A stretch of 64,000 nt of DNA, from positions 124,001-188,000 of the forward strand of contig NZ_QGEH01000002.1 in NCBI RefSeq assembly GCF_003258515.1, read 5' to 3'. Shown one piece after another: positions 27,214 through 36,636 of this stretch. The notes under the pieces were generated by a model, which had not been told where the DNA came from, searched no databases, and worked only from the letters and a program-made list of their open reading frames with translations. The position numbers and the translations under genes are program-made. This DNA is from Marinobacter bohaiensis (GTDB lineage Bacteria; Pseudomonadota; Gammaproteobacteria; Pseudomonadales; Oleiphilaceae). Each line of letters starts with the position of its first letter. Position 1 is the first letter of the stretch.

Positions 27214-27765
27214 ATGAATCAGAACGCGCTTCTCGTCCGCCTTACCGGCTACCTCGACGGTTTCACCGAGGTGACCGGCCGTACCCTCGCCTGGCTCAAC
27301 ATCGGCATGGTGTTACTGACGTTCACCGTGGTTGTCATGCGTTACCTGTTCAACAGCTCCTCCATCTTCATGCAGGAAAGCGTGATGTATCTGCACGCCA
27401 TCGTATTCCTGCTGGCCAGCGCTTACACGCTCAAGCACAACGATCACGTGCGGGTGGACATCCTCTACCAGCGCCTGTCCGGCAAGGGCAAGGCGGTAGT
27501 CGACCTGCTCGGGACCCTGCTCCTGCTGATGCCGGTGGTGATCTTCATTCTGGTCAGCAGCTGGGACTATGTGGCCCGCTCCTGGGCGATCCTGGAACGC
27601 TCGCCGGAGACCAGCGGCATCCCCGCGATATTCCTGCTCAAGAGCCTGATTCCGGCGATGTGCGTGCTGATGATCATCCAGGGCGTCGCCGAATCCCTGC
27701 GTAACATTGCGGTCCTCGCCGGGGCCATTTCCAAGGAGAACGGCCCTGCGGAGGACACGCTGTGA
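27214..27765 (+). CDS. TRAP transporter small permease (DctQ family)
   Basis: 183 residues with four membrane helices and the conserved FMQESVMYLHAIVFLLASAYTLKHNDHVRVDILY segment of DctQ proteins. It pairs with the large permease to import an organic acid with sodium. An in-frame stop lies just upstream, so this ATG is forced although its ribosome site is weak. The matching binding protein is probably the dctP-like gene at 31.3-32.4 kb on the opposite strand, separated by two enzymes. Confidence 0.9.
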   Translation: MNQNALLVRLTGYLDGFTEVTGRTLAWLNIGMVLLTFTVVVMRYLFNSSSIFMQESVMYLHAIVFLLASAYTLKHNDHVRVDILYQRLSGKGKAVVDLLGTLLLLMPVVIFILVSSWDYVARSWAILERSPETSGIPAIFLLKSLIPAMCVLMIIQGVAESLRNIAVLAGAISKENGPAEDTL

Positions 27766-29147
27766 GTGTATTCATCGAATTCCTGCCGCTGGTGATGTTT
27801 GCGGCGGTCTGTATCGTGCTGATGGCCGGTTTCCCGGTGGCCTTTTCCCTGGCCGGCACCGCACTGGCGTTCGCCCTAGGCGGTGCGGCGTTCGGCGTGT
27901 TCGACATGAGCTTCCTGGGCGCCACGCCCAACCGCCTGTTCGGCCTGATGACCAACGAGACCCTGATCGCGGTGCCGCTGTTCGTGTTCATGGGCTGCAT
28001 GCTGCAGCAGTCCAAGATCGCCGAGAACCTGCTCGAAAGCATGGCCGAACTGTTCAAACGCATGCGCGGCGGCCTGGGCATCTCGGTGGCCATCGTCGGT
28101 ATGCTGCTGGCCGCCAGCACCGGCATCGTCGGCGCCACGGTGGTGACCATGGGGCTGATCTCACTGCCCACCATGCTCAAGCGCGGCTACAGCCCTTCCC
28201 TGGCAACCGGCACCATCTGCGCCACCGGCACCCTGGGCCAGATCATCCCGCCGTCGATTGCCCTGGTCCTGCTGGGGGACGTGATGTCCAGCGCCTACCA
28301 GCGGGCCCAGCGCATGCAGGGCATCTTCAGCCCGGACACCGTCTCGGTGGGCGACCTGTTCGTCGGTGCGCTGATCCCGGGCCTGGTGCTGGTGCTGCTC
28401 TATATCGTCTATATCGTGCTGGTCGCCTACTTCAAGCCGTCCGCCGCGCCGCCCCATGATGACGATATCAACGGCGAAAACGGCCGGAAGTTGAACCTGT
28501 GGCATGACCTCACACCGCCGCTGATCCTGATTGTAGCTGTGCTCGGCTCTATCCTCGCCGGTGTCGCCACCCCCACCGAGGCCGCCGGCGTCGGGGCTCT
28601 GGGCGCCACGCTGCTGGCCGGCCTGCGGCGTCAGTTGGGCATCGGCGTGCTGCGCGAAGTCTGCCAGCAGACCACTCGGGTCACCTGCATGGTGTTCCTG
28701 ATCCTGGTGGGTGCGGCGATCTTCTCGCTGGTGTTCCGCGGCTACGGCGGCGACGAGTTGATCCACGGCATCTTTGCGGACATGCCCGGTGGCGTGGTAG
28801 GCGCGATGATCGTGGTCATGCTGGTGATCTTCCTGCTCGGCTTCATCCTCGACTTCATCGAGATCACCTTCGTGGTGGTGCCGATCGTGGCGCCGGTGCT
28901 GCTCAACATGGGCCTGGATCCGGTCTGGCTGGGCATCATGATCGCCCTGAACCTGCAGACCTCGTTCCTGACGCCGCCCTTCGGATTCTCGCTGTTCTAC
29001 CTGCGTGGCGTGGCGCCGCCGGAAATTGCCACCTCGCAGATCTATCGTGGCGTGATTCCTTTCATTATCATTCAGCTGATCATGCTGATCCTGCTGTCGA
29101 TCTGGCCGGTACTGGCCACGGGCCTGCCCGATTACCTCTACGGCTGA
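27762..29147 (+). CDS. TRAP transporter large permease (DctM family)
   Basis: 461 residues, about twelve membrane helices, with the DctM signatures ATGTLGQIIPPSIALVLLGD and NLQTSFLTPPFGFSLFYLRGVAP. A hydrophilic insert of about 30 residues (KPSAAPPHDDDINGENG) sits in a cytoplasmic loop. It starts at GTG overlapping the small-permease stop by four bases, so the two are coupled. It resembles the TakP-associated branch for 2-oxo acids, in keeping with the nearby binding protein; the substrate is inferred. Confidence 0.92.
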   Translation: MSVFIEFLPLVMFAAVCIVLMAGFPVAFSLAGTALAFALGGAAFGVFDMSFLGATPNRLFGLMTNETLIAVPLFVFMGCMLQQSKIAENLLESMAELFKRMRGGLGISVAIVGMLLAASTGIVGATVVTMGLISLPTMLKRGYSPSLATGTICATGTLGQIIPPSIALVLLGDVMSSAYQRAQRMQGIFSPDTVSVGDLFVGALIPGLVLVLLYIVYIVLVAYFKPSAAPPHDDDINGENGRKLNLWHDLTPPLILIVAVLGSILAGVATPTEAAGVGALGATLLAGLRRQLGIGVLREVCQQTTRVTCMVFLILVGAAIFSLVFRGYGGDELIHGIFADMPGGVVGAMIVVMLVIFLLGFILDFIEITFVVVPIVAPVLLNMGLDPVWLGIMIALNLQTSFLTPPFGFSLFYLRGVAPPEIATSQIYRGVIPFIIIQLIMLILLSIWPVLATGLPDYLYG

Positions 29148-29228
29148 TTTTGGCCGTAGGGGCCGGACCCGCGCCTCGCACACGACACGCTGAATAATGA
29201 AAACTCTGAAAACCGGGCGAAACGATTC

Positions 29229-29630
29229 ATGAACCTGACGGATGACGACAAACCGAACCCCCGGGGCCAGCTTGCACTGCAAGTGGTGCCCTACCCTTCC
29301 GACACCAACGCCAACGGCGACATCTACGCCGGCTGGCTGGTGAGACAGATGGACGTGGCCGCCGCCACGACCGCCGGCCGCATCTCCAAGGGCCGCAACG
29401 CCACCGTGGCCATCGAGCGCATGGAATTCCTCTCGCCGCTGCGGGTGGGCTCCCAGGTGGCGGTCTACACCGACCTGGTGGACATCGGCCGCAGCTCCAT
29501 GAAGATCCACGTGGAAGTCTGGACCCGCGACCGTGACCGGGAACGCATGCGCAAGGTGACCGAGTCGCTGATCGTGTTCGTGGCCATCGACGAACACGGC
29601 CGCATCCGGGAAGTGCCGCAGCGGGACTGA
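29229..29630 (+). CDS. yciA: Acyl-CoA thioesterase, YciA/hotdog family
   Basis: 133 residues of one hotdog domain, with the YciA-type opening PYPSDTNANGDIYAGWLVRQMDVAAA (catalytic Asp in the PSDTN segment) and the strand RMEFLSPLRVGSQVAVYTD. Hydrolyses acyl-CoA thioesters in the cytoplasm, broad in chain length. It follows the TRAP permeases by 81 bases and may be read through from them. Confidence 0.82.
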   Translation: MNLTDDDKPNPRGQLALQVVPYPSDTNANGDIYAGWLVRQMDVAAATTAGRISKGRNATVAIERMEFLSPLRVGSQVAVYTDLVDIGRSSMKIHVEVWTRDRDRERMRKVTESLIVFVAIDEHGRIREVPQRD

Positions 29631-29728
29631 ACCGATCTGTCCGGCGCTCGTGCACCGGGCGCTTGCCATTGAGCAAGTGGCCCACTGGCGTTGCGGTCGC
29701 GGCCTTTGTCATGGTGGGGCTTTACACG

Positions 29729-29744
29729 CTGATCGACCGATCAG
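29729..29744. promoter_or_regulatory. Palindromic operator candidate before the aldehyde dehydrogenase gene
   Basis: CTGATCG-AC-CGATCAG, a perfect seven-base inverted repeat ending 30 bases before the ATG. Short GATCGxxCGATC palindromes are typical of TetR-family operators, but no regulator gene is adjacent. Confidence 0.3.
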
Positions 29745-29774
29745 TCACCCGAGAACAGACAAAGCGAGACCGCC

Positions 29775-31172
29775 ATGACTTTCCAACGCGTCAATCCGGT
29801 GACCGGTGAGGTGGCCAGTGAAGCCGCCGCCATGAAAGCGGCCGACGCTGTCGCCATCGCCGAGCGGGCCCAGTCCGGCTTCGAAGCCTGGTCACAGGTC
29901 GGCCCCAACGCCCGCCGGGCTGTACTGTCGAGTGCCGCCACGGCGCTGGAATCCCGCCGCGACGATTTTGTCCGCGCGATGATGGACGAGACCGGCGCCA
30001 CCGAGGGCTGGGCGCTGTTCAACCTGAACCTGGCGGCCTCCATGCTGCGCGAGGCGGCGTCCCTGACGACCCGCATCAACGGCGAGGTGATTCCGTCCGA
30101 CAAGCCCGGCTGCCTATCCATGAGCCAGCGCGACCCGGTTGGCGTCATTCTCGGCATCGCGCCGTGGAACGCGCCCATCATCCTGGGCGTGCGCGCCATC
30201 GCCACCGCCCTGGCCTGCGGCAACGGTGTCGTCCTCAAAGCCTCCGAACAGTGTCCCCGTACCCACAGCCTGATCACCGAAGCGCTTGGCGAGGCGGGTT
30301 TCCCCGACGGCACGGTCGGGCTGGTGACCAACGCGCCGGAAGACGCCGCCGACGTGGTGGGCGCGCTGATCGACCACCCGGCGGTCAAGCGCATCAACTT
30401 CACCGGCTCCACCGAGGTCGGCCGCATCATCGCCAAACGGGCCGCCGAGCATCTCAAACCCTGCCTGCTGGAACTGGGCGGCAAGGCGCCCTTCGTGGTG
30501 CTGGCTGACGCTGACCTGGATGAAGCGGTCAACGCCGCCGCCTTCGGTGCCTTCATGAATCAGGGGCAGATCTGCATGTCCACCGAACGCCTGATCGTTG
30601 TCGATGAGGTGGCCGATGCCTTCGCCGCCAAATTCACGGACAAGGTGCGCAGGCTGAAAACCGGCGATCCCCGGGAGGGCAACGCACCGCTGGGCGCCGT
30701 CATCGATCGCAACACCGTGGACAAGATCAACGCCCTGATCGACGACGCTCAGGCCAAGGGCGCCCAGACCCTGACCGGCGGCAAGGCCGACTCCCTGCTG
30801 ATGCCCGCCACGGTGCTGGATGGCGTCACCGCCGACATGAACATTTACCGGGACGAAAGCTTCGGCCCCGTGGTGGCCATGATCCGTGCCCGGGATGAAG
30901 AAGACGCCGTCGCCATTGCCAACGACAGCCGCTACGGCCTGAGCGCCTCCGTCTTCACCCGGGATCTGTCCCGCGGTCTGAAAGTCGCCAAGCGCATCCG
31001 CTCCGGCATCTGTCACGTCAACGGCCCAACGGTGCATGACGAAGCCCAGATGCCCTTCGGCGGCCTCGGCGACTCCGGCTACGGGCGCTTCGGCGGCCAG
31101 GCCGGCATCGACCAGTTCACCGAACTGCGCTGGATCACCGTGGACACCGAACCCGGCCAGTTTCCGTTCTGA
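29775..31172 (+). CDS. NAD(P)-dependent aldehyde dehydrogenase, salicylaldehyde/vanillin-type
   Basis: 465 residues of the ALDH superfamily: cofactor region GIAPWNAPIILGVRAIATALACGNGVVLKASE, FTGSTEVGR, general base Glu233 in LLELGGKAPF and nucleophile Cys267 in NQGQICMSTER. The GQICMSTER/EAQMPFGG pattern is that of benzaldehyde, salicylaldehyde and vanillin dehydrogenases rather than SSADH. It oxidises an aldehyde to the acid; the natural substrate is not determined. It is followed by a strong bidirectional terminator. Confidence 0.85.
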   Translation: MTFQRVNPVTGEVASEAAAMKAADAVAIAERAQSGFEAWSQVGPNARRAVLSSAATALESRRDDFVRAMMDETGATEGWALFNLNLAASMLREAASLTTRINGEVIPSDKPGCLSMSQRDPVGVILGIAPWNAPIILGVRAIATALACGNGVVLKASEQCPRTHSLITEALGEAGFPDGTVGLVTNAPEDAADVVGALIDHPAVKRINFTGSTEVGRIIAKRAAEHLKPCLLELGGKAPFVVLADADLDEAVNAAAFGAFMNQGQICMSTERLIVVDEVADAFAAKFTDKVRRLKTGDPREGNAPLGAVIDRNTVDKINALIDDAQAKGAQTLTGGKADSLLMPATVLDGVTADMNIYRDESFGPVVAMIRARDEEDAVAIANDSRYGLSASVFTRDLSRGLKVAKRIRSGICHVNGPTVHDEAQMPFGGLGDSGYGRFGGQAGIDQFTELRWITVDTEPGQFPF

Positions 31173-31235
31173 TCCGGGACACGCCGGCGGCCATTGCTGG
31201 CCCGGCGTCAACGGGCTGCCCCGTGCCCACAGAAC

Positions 31236-31270
31236 AAAAAACCCCGGCCTGTCTCCAGACCGGGGTTTTT
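31236..31270. terminator. Strong bidirectional terminator
   Basis: A-tract, stem ACCCCGG-CTG/CAG-CCGGGGT, four-base loop and T-tract, symmetrical, between the convergent aldehyde dehydrogenase and dctP-like genes. Confidence 0.9.
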
Positions 31271-31283
31271 ATTGAGACCGGTT

Positions 31284-32435
31284 TCAGCCCTCGTCGGCGG
31301 AGTCCGGTTCGCGGATCTCAACATAGGTCTGTTCGGAGATCTCGGTGTAAGGCACCACCTTGTCGCGGAACGCCTTGTAGGACTCGTAGGCCTTGCCGGC
31401 CATTTCGTCCCGCTCGGCGAGATCCCTGACCACGTCGTCGGAAATGCTGCGCAGGCGGTTGAGCACGTCGTCCGGGAAGCGGCGCAGCTTCACGTCCTTC
31501 TCTTCCACCAGTTCCCGCAGGGCCTCGTTGTTGCGGGCGGTGAATTCCGCCAGCATGTCGGCGTTCATTTCCCGCGCCGCCACGTCGATGATCGCCTGCA
31601 AGTGCTCCGGCAGCTTGTTGTAGGCGTCGGCGTTGACGATGGTTTCCAGCGCGGTACCCGGCTCGTGCCAGCCCGGATAGTAGTAGTACTCGGCGATCTG
31701 GTGCAGGCCGAACGCCAGGTCGTTGTAGGGGCCGACCCACTCGGTGGCGTCGATGGTGCCGGTCTGCAGCGCGGTGAAGATCTCGCCGCCCGGCAGGTTC
31801 ACCGGCGTGCCGCCGGCTTTTTCCAGTACGTCGCCGCCAATGCCCGGAATCCGCATTTTGAGGCCGTTCAGGTCCTCGACGCTGTTGATTTCCTTGTTGA
31901 ACCAGCCGCCCATCTGCACGCCGGTGTTGCCGCCCGGCCAGGGAATCACGCCGAACGGTTCGTAGGCTTCGCGATAGAGCTCCAGGCCCCCGCCGTGGAA
32001 CATCCAGCCGTTGTATTCCTGGGCGGTCAGGCCAAAGGGAACGGTGGCGAAGAACTGGCCGGCGGGAATCTTGCCTTTCCAGTAGTAACCGGCGCCGTGA
32101 CCCAACTCGGCGGTGCCCTGGGAAACCGCGGAGAAGACTTCGAGGGCCGGCACCAGGTCACCCGCGCCGTAGACGGTGATGTCGATCTGACCGTCGGTCA
32201 TCGCGCGGACCCGGTCGGCAAAGTGTTCGGGACCGGTGCCCAGACCCGGGAAATTCTTGGGCCAGGTGGTGACCATCTTCCACTTGTAGGTCTGCTTCTC
32301 GGTGGCCGGGGCCGCCGCCTGGTCGGACGAGCCGTTGGCCGCGGCGGAGTCATTTTCCGCTTCCTGGGAACAGCCCACCAGCCCGATACCCAGCACACCC
32401 GCGACCAGAGCAGCCAAAAGATTGCGACGCTTCAT
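31284..32435 (-). CDS. TRAP transporter substrate-binding lipoprotein, TakP-like
   Basis: 383 residues. The N-terminus ends in a lipobox GLVGC with Ser at +2, then an Asp/Ser/Ala-rich linker to about residue 45, so it is predicted to be lipid-anchored rather than free. The body is DctP-type: WKMVTTWPKNFPGLGTGPEHFADRV, LQTGTIDATEWVGPYNDLAFGLH and the conserved Arg in LKMRIPG. Those stretches recall TakP, which binds 2-oxo acids with sodium. AAGGAG precedes the ATG, and a TATAAC -10 lies at 32530-32525. The permeases are on the other strand 2 kb away. Confidence 0.85.
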   Translation of the reverse strand: MKRRNLLAALVAGVLGIGLVGCSQEAENDSAAANGSSDQAAAPATEKQTYKWKMVTTWPKNFPGLGTGPEHFADRVRAMTDGQIDITVYGAGDLVPALEVFSAVSQGTAELGHGAGYYWKGKIPAGQFFATVPFGLTAQEYNGWMFHGGGLELYREAYEPFGVIPWPGGNTGVQMGGWFNKEINSVEDLNGLKMRIPGIGGDVLEKAGGTPVNLPGGEIFTALQTGTIDATEWVGPYNDLAFGLHQIAEYYYYPGWHEPGTALETIVNADAYNKLPEHLQAIIDVAAREMNADMLAEFTARNNEALRELVEEKDVKLRRFPDDVLNRLRSISDDVVRDLAERDEMAGKAYESYKAFRDKVVPYTEISEQTYVEIREPDSADEG

Positions 32436-32627
32436 GTTTTCTCCTTACTTTCTTTTATCGTTGTTGTTGCGCGCCGCCACGCAGGAATGGCGGCGCTGAA
32501 CCGATACGGACGACCCAATGTGTCGTTATATCAAGTCTGTAAGGATGTAAGATAACCCCGCAGGCTGCCTTTATTCAAAAGTATGAGTTTTCGAACCAGC
32601 TGATCCCGTGTCGCGACACCGGGGCTC

Positions 32628-34793
32628 CTACAATCGCTCCAGTGGAGCATAGGCCAGAACCAGCCATTTCGCCCCGTCGTCGAAGTTCACCTGGACGCGG
32701 GTGTGGTGGCCGGAACCTTCGCAGTTCATCACCACGCCCTCGCCGAACTTGGGATGCCGCACCCGCTGGCCCAGCTGCAGCCCCGCCTGAGACGCGGCGG
32801 AATCGTCGAACAGCCCCTCGTTGGGTCGCTGCACCAGCGCCGGACGCGTCACCGTGTTGCGCAGGCGCACTTCCTGGATGAACTCCGGCGGGATCTCCCG
32901 CACGAAGCGCGACACCGCGTGGTACTTCTCCTGACCGTAGAGGCGGCGGGATTCGGCGTAGGTCATGACCAGCCGCTGCATGGCCCGGGTGATGCCCACG
33001 TAGGCCAGACGCCGCTCTTCCTCCATGCGCCCCGGTTCTTCCAGGGACATGCTGTGGGGGAACAGGCCTTCCTCGACCCCGGCCAGGAACACCAGCGGGA
33101 ACTCCAGGCCCTTGGCCGAGTGCAGGGTCATCAGTTGCACGCTGTCCTCGTTGGCGTCGGCCTGGGACTCGCCCGCGTCCAGCGCCGCCTGGGCGATGAA
33201 CTCCGACAGCGGATCGATGCCGTCTTCCACCTCGAAGTCGGCCATGGCGCTGACCAGCTCTTCCAGGTTTTCCACCCGGGCCTGGGCCTTCTCGCCTTTT
33301 TCGTTAGCGTGGTGATCGCGCAGGCCGCTGTCCTGGATGGCACGCTGGGTGAGCTGCTTGAGGTCCAGTTCGTCCTGGTCCGCCGCCAGCGCCTCGATCA
33401 TGGCGATGAACTGCTGCAGGCCGGTGCGGGCGCGGCCCTTCATGGCGTCGGCTTCGAGCAGTCGTTCCGCCGCCTGCCACAGGGAAATGCCCTGGCCGGT
33501 GGCCAGTTCGCGCAGCTCCGCCAGGCTCTTGGCGCCGATGCCCCGGGCCGGCGTGTTGACCACCCGCTCGAAGGCGGCGTCGTCGTGGCGGTAGTGGACC
33601 AGGCGCAGGTAGCCCAGGGCGTTGCGGATTTCCTGGCGGTCGTAGAAACGCAGGCCACCGTAGACCCGGTAGGGAATGCCCTGGCGCAGCAGCGCTTCCT
33701 CCAGCACCCGCGACTGGGCGTTGGAACGGTACAGGATCGCCGCCTCGCTGCGCAGGTTGCCCTCGTCCACCCAGGCGCTGATGGAATCGGCGATGTAGTT
33801 GGCCTCGTCCTGCTCGTTGAAGGCGGAGTAGAGACTGATCGGCTCGCCCTCGACGCCGTCGGTCCAGAGCTCCTTGCCCAGCCGACCCTGGTTGTTGGCG
33901 ATCACCGCGTTGGCGGCCTTGAGGATGTTCTGGGTGGAGCGGTAGTTTTGCTCCAGACGCACCATGCGGGCGTTGGGCCAGTCCTGCTGGAAACGCTGGA
34001 TGTTCTCGATCCTGGCACCACGCCAGCCGTAGATGGACTGGTCGTCGTCGCCGACGATGGTCAGCGGCACCCGGTTACCCGCCAGCACCTGCAGCCAGGC
34101 GTATTGAATGGTGTTGGTGTCCTGGAACTCGTCCACCAGGATGTGCTGGAACCGGCGCTGGTAGTGAGCCAGCACTTCCGGCCGGTGCAGCCACAGCTCG
34201 TGGGAGCGCAGCAGCAACTCGCCGAAATCCACCAGGCCGCTGAGCTGGCACTGCTTCTCGTACTGGCGGTAGATCTTGAGCATCACCGAGGTGAAATGGT
34301 CGCCCGGATTCTCCTGAATGTGATCGGCACGCAGCCCTTCGTCCTTCTGGCCGTTGACGAACCACTGCACCTGCTTGGGCGGCCAGCGGCTCTCGTCGAC
34401 CTGCTGCTCACGCATGACGCGCTTGATCAGGCGCAGCTGGTCGTCGCTGTCGAGCACCTGGAAGTTCTCGGGCAGGCCCGCGTCCTGCCAGTGAGCCCGC
34501 AGCAGGCGGTGGGCGATGCTGTGGAAGGTCCCGAACCACATGCCGTAGCCCGGCAGGTTCATCATCTCGCCGATCCGGTTGCGCATCTCGCGCGCGGCCT
34601 TGTTGGTGAAAGTCACCGCCAACAGCCCCGTCGCCGGAATCCGGTCCACCTGCATCAGCCAGGCCATGCGGTGCACCAGCACCCGGGTCTTGCCCGAGCC
34701 GGCGCCCGCCAGGACCAGCAGATGGTCGTTCTGGGCGGTGACCGCCTCGCGCTGGGCATCGTTGAGGGGATCGATAATCGGGGAGACGTCCAT
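32628..34793 (-). CDS. uvrD: DNA helicase II UvrD
   Basis: SF1A 3'-5' helicase of mismatch and nucleotide-excision repair. From the ATG at 34793 the product has 721 residues, almost exactly E. coli UvrD. Motifs: Walker A LAGAGSGKTR, VTFTNKAAREM, GTFHSIAHRLLR, VDEFQDTNTIQ, GDDDQSIYGWRGA, LEQNYRST, and VTLHSAKGLEF-like VQLMTLHSAKGLEFP with VGITRAM. The C-terminal GQRVRHPKFGEGVVMN...KWLVLAYAPLERL is the UvrD-type Tudor-like tail that binds RNA polymerase and UvrB. No SOS box was recognised upstream. Confidence 0.95.
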   Translation of the reverse strand: MDVSPIIDPLNDAQREAVTAQNDHLLVLAGAGSGKTRVLVHRMAWLMQVDRIPATGLLAVTFTNKAAREMRNRIGEMMNLPGYGMWFGTFHSIAHRLLRAHWQDAGLPENFQVLDSDDQLRLIKRVMREQQVDESRWPPKQVQWFVNGQKDEGLRADHIQENPGDHFTSVMLKIYRQYEKQCQLSGLVDFGELLLRSHELWLHRPEVLAHYQRRFQHILVDEFQDTNTIQYAWLQVLAGNRVPLTIVGDDDQSIYGWRGARIENIQRFQQDWPNARMVRLEQNYRSTQNILKAANAVIANNQGRLGKELWTDGVEGEPISLYSAFNEQDEANYIADSISAWVDEGNLRSEAAILYRSNAQSRVLEEALLRQGIPYRVYGGLRFYDRQEIRNALGYLRLVHYRHDDAAFERVVNTPARGIGAKSLAELRELATGQGISLWQAAERLLEADAMKGRARTGLQQFIAMIEALAADQDELDLKQLTQRAIQDSGLRDHHANEKGEKAQARVENLEELVSAMADFEVEDGIDPLSEFIAQAALDAGESQADANEDSVQLMTLHSAKGLEFPLVFLAGVEEGLFPHSMSLEEPGRMEEERRLAYVGITRAMQRLVMTYAESRRLYGQEKYHAVSRFVREIPPEFIQEVRLRNTVTRPALVQRPNEGLFDDSAASQAGLQLGQRVRHPKFGEGVVMNCEGSGHHTRVQVNFDDGAKWLVLAYAPLERL

Positions 34794-34887
34794 TGGGAAC
34801 CACTGATTCAGGAAAATGAGAGCGCCGATTATAACAAGCCGGCACACAGGATCACGCCGGGACAGTGCCCGGCGAGGGGAGGGAGGC

Positions 34888-34909
34888 GCCTGACCCAGAC
34901 GGGTCAGGC
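34888..34909 (-). terminator. Hairpin downstream of gabD
   Basis: Perfect nine-base stem GCCTGACCC/GGGTCAGGC with a four-base loop, 40 bases after the gabD stop on the minus strand. No T-run; tentative. Confidence 0.4.
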
Positions 34910-34948
34910 ACTTACGGTGTCAAAAAACGGGTAGGCGGGCCGCCGGGA

Positions 34949-36403
34949 TCAGTTTCCGCGCGGCACCGTCTGCGGCTCGACAAACTCGAACAGGCCTTCG
35001 ATACCGCCCTCGCGGCCGACGCCGGAGGCTTTCATGCCGCCGAACGGCGCTTCCGGGGTGGGGCCGGTGCCGGTGTTCCAGCCGACGTGGCCGAAACGCA
35101 GGCCGCCGATCACGCGCGCGGCACGGGCCTCGTCTTTGGTGAAGACGTAGGCGGCCAGGCCGAACTCGGTGTCGTTACCGGCCTCAATCACCTCGTCCTC
35201 GCCCTTGAACAGCGCCATGGGCACGAGGGGACCGAAGGTCTCTTCCTGGGAGCAGGCCATATCCCGCGTGATGCCGCTGACCACCGTGGGCGGGTAGAAC
35301 AGGTCGTTGCCGCTGAGGCTGTCCGGCTGGGGTCCGGCCACCAGTTGGCCGCCCTTTTCGAGCGCGTCGGACACGTGACGGCGCACCTTGTCGAAGCCGG
35401 CCTTGTTGATCAGCGGGCCGATGTCCACACCGTCCTTCATGCCGTCGCCGACAGTCATACGGTTGACCCGCTCCGCCAGTTTTTCACCAAAGGCGTCGGC
35501 CACCTTCTCGTGCACGAAGATGCGGTTGGCGCAGACGCAGGTCTGGCCGCCGCCGCGGAATTTGTTGGCGATCAAATTGTCCGCCGCCGCGTCCAGGTCG
35601 GCGTCGTCGAACACGATAAACGGCGCGTTACCGCCCAGCTCCAGGGCCAGTTTCTTGACCCAGCCGGTGCTGTCGGCCATCAGCGTACGGCCCACTTCGG
35701 TGGAACCGGTGAAGCTGATCATGGGCACGTCCGGCGACTCGCAGAACAGCTTGCCGATCATGCTGGATTTGCCCATCACCAGGCCCAGCATGCCCTTGGG
35801 CAGGTCCAGTTCCTGATGGATCAGGCTGAACATCGCGATCATGGTCAGCGGCGTCTCGCTGGCCGGCTTGATGATCGACGGACAGCCGGCCGCCAGCGAC
35901 GCGGACAGCTTCTTGGCGATCATGCCGATGGGAAAGTTCCAGGGGGTGATCAGCGCCGCCACACCGATGGGCCGGTAGTGGATGGTCCAGGTGCAGTTCT
36001 TGGGCTGCTCGTCGATGGTGTGCGCATCGAGGGTGTCGATGTTCCGGGCGCAGTAATCGAAGAAACCGGCCGCGTACTCCACTTCCCCCTGGGCTTCCTT
36101 CAGGGGTTTGCCGTGTTCCATGCAGAGGATGCGACCGACTTCCTCCTTGTGCTTGAGCAGGGCATCGCGGATGCCTTCGAGCCAGCCCCGGCGGGTATCC
36201 AGGTCGTAGGGCTCGGTCAGCCGCAGCGCCTGTTTGGCTTCGTCGATGGCGCGCTGCACGTCCGCTTCGGCCATGGAGGCCACCTGGGCGATGACCTCGC
36301 CGGTGGCGGGGTTGTAGACGTCGATGGTCTGGCCCGTCGACGTGCTGATCCACTGTCCTCCGATGTACCCGTCTAGGTTCGTCAAAAGCGGTGACTGAAT
36401 CAT
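34949..36403 (-). CDS. gabD: Succinate-semialdehyde dehydrogenase GabD
   Basis: 484 residues from the ATG at 36403 (AAGGAG upstream), the usual GabD length. Motifs: PWNFPIGMIAKKLSASLAAGC, FTGSTEVGRTLM, general base Glu255 in LELGGNAPF, and nucleophile Cys289 with Cys291 in GQTCVCANR; the second Cys forms the redox switch in E. coli GabD. It oxidises succinate semialdehyde to succinate, the last step of GABA breakdown. Divergent from an acetylpolyamine amidohydrolase gene, which fits a polyamine-to-succinate route. No gabT or puu gene is in view. Confidence 0.88.
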   Translation of the reverse strand: MIQSPLLTNLDGYIGGQWISTSTGQTIDVYNPATGEVIAQVASMAEADVQRAIDEAKQALRLTEPYDLDTRRGWLEGIRDALLKHKEEVGRILCMEHGKPLKEAQGEVEYAAGFFDYCARNIDTLDAHTIDEQPKNCTWTIHYRPIGVAALITPWNFPIGMIAKKLSASLAAGCPSIIKPASETPLTMIAMFSLIHQELDLPKGMLGLVMGKSSMIGKLFCESPDVPMISFTGSTEVGRTLMADSTGWVKKLALELGGNAPFIVFDDADLDAAADNLIANKFRGGGQTCVCANRIFVHEKVADAFGEKLAERVNRMTVGDGMKDGVDIGPLINKAGFDKVRRHVSDALEKGGQLVAGPQPDSLSGNDLFYPPTVVSGITRDMACSQEETFGPLVPMALFKGEDEVIEAGNDTEFGLAAYVFTKDEARAARVIGGLRFGHVGWNTGTGPTPEAPFGGMKASGVGREGGIEGLFEFVEPQTVPRGN

Positions 36404-36549
36404 GTCGGCTCCTTGCGATTGGGCGTATTGGCGTAGTGAGTTATCCAGCGCTAACCGGTGACATTGGACTGATCGCTTCATAGTGGCTGAAGCGGGCACG
36501 TTGGACAAGTGCGCGCCCGGCCCCGGTCAAAAATGAGTCAAATCATGGG

Positions 36550-36578
36550 TTGAGCCGGACTTTAAACGATGCTTATAC
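36550..36578 (+). promoter_or_regulatory. Sigma-70 promoter of the acetylpolyamine amidohydrolase gene
   Basis: TTGAGC (36550-36555), 17-base spacer, TTATAC (36573-36578), about 58 bases before the ATG; the best -35/-10 pair noted in the window. Confidence 0.6.
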
Positions 36579-36636
36579 TCGACCCACGTGTTCAGAATTC
36601 GCCCGGCCCAACCGGCCGTTCCAGGGAGGCAGTGCC

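Noticed and set aside
32703-34934. 743-codon plus-strand open frame opposite uvrD
   Set aside because: Antisense shadow of uvrD; composition rich in His, Val, Leu and Gly as expected for a reverse frame, no domain.
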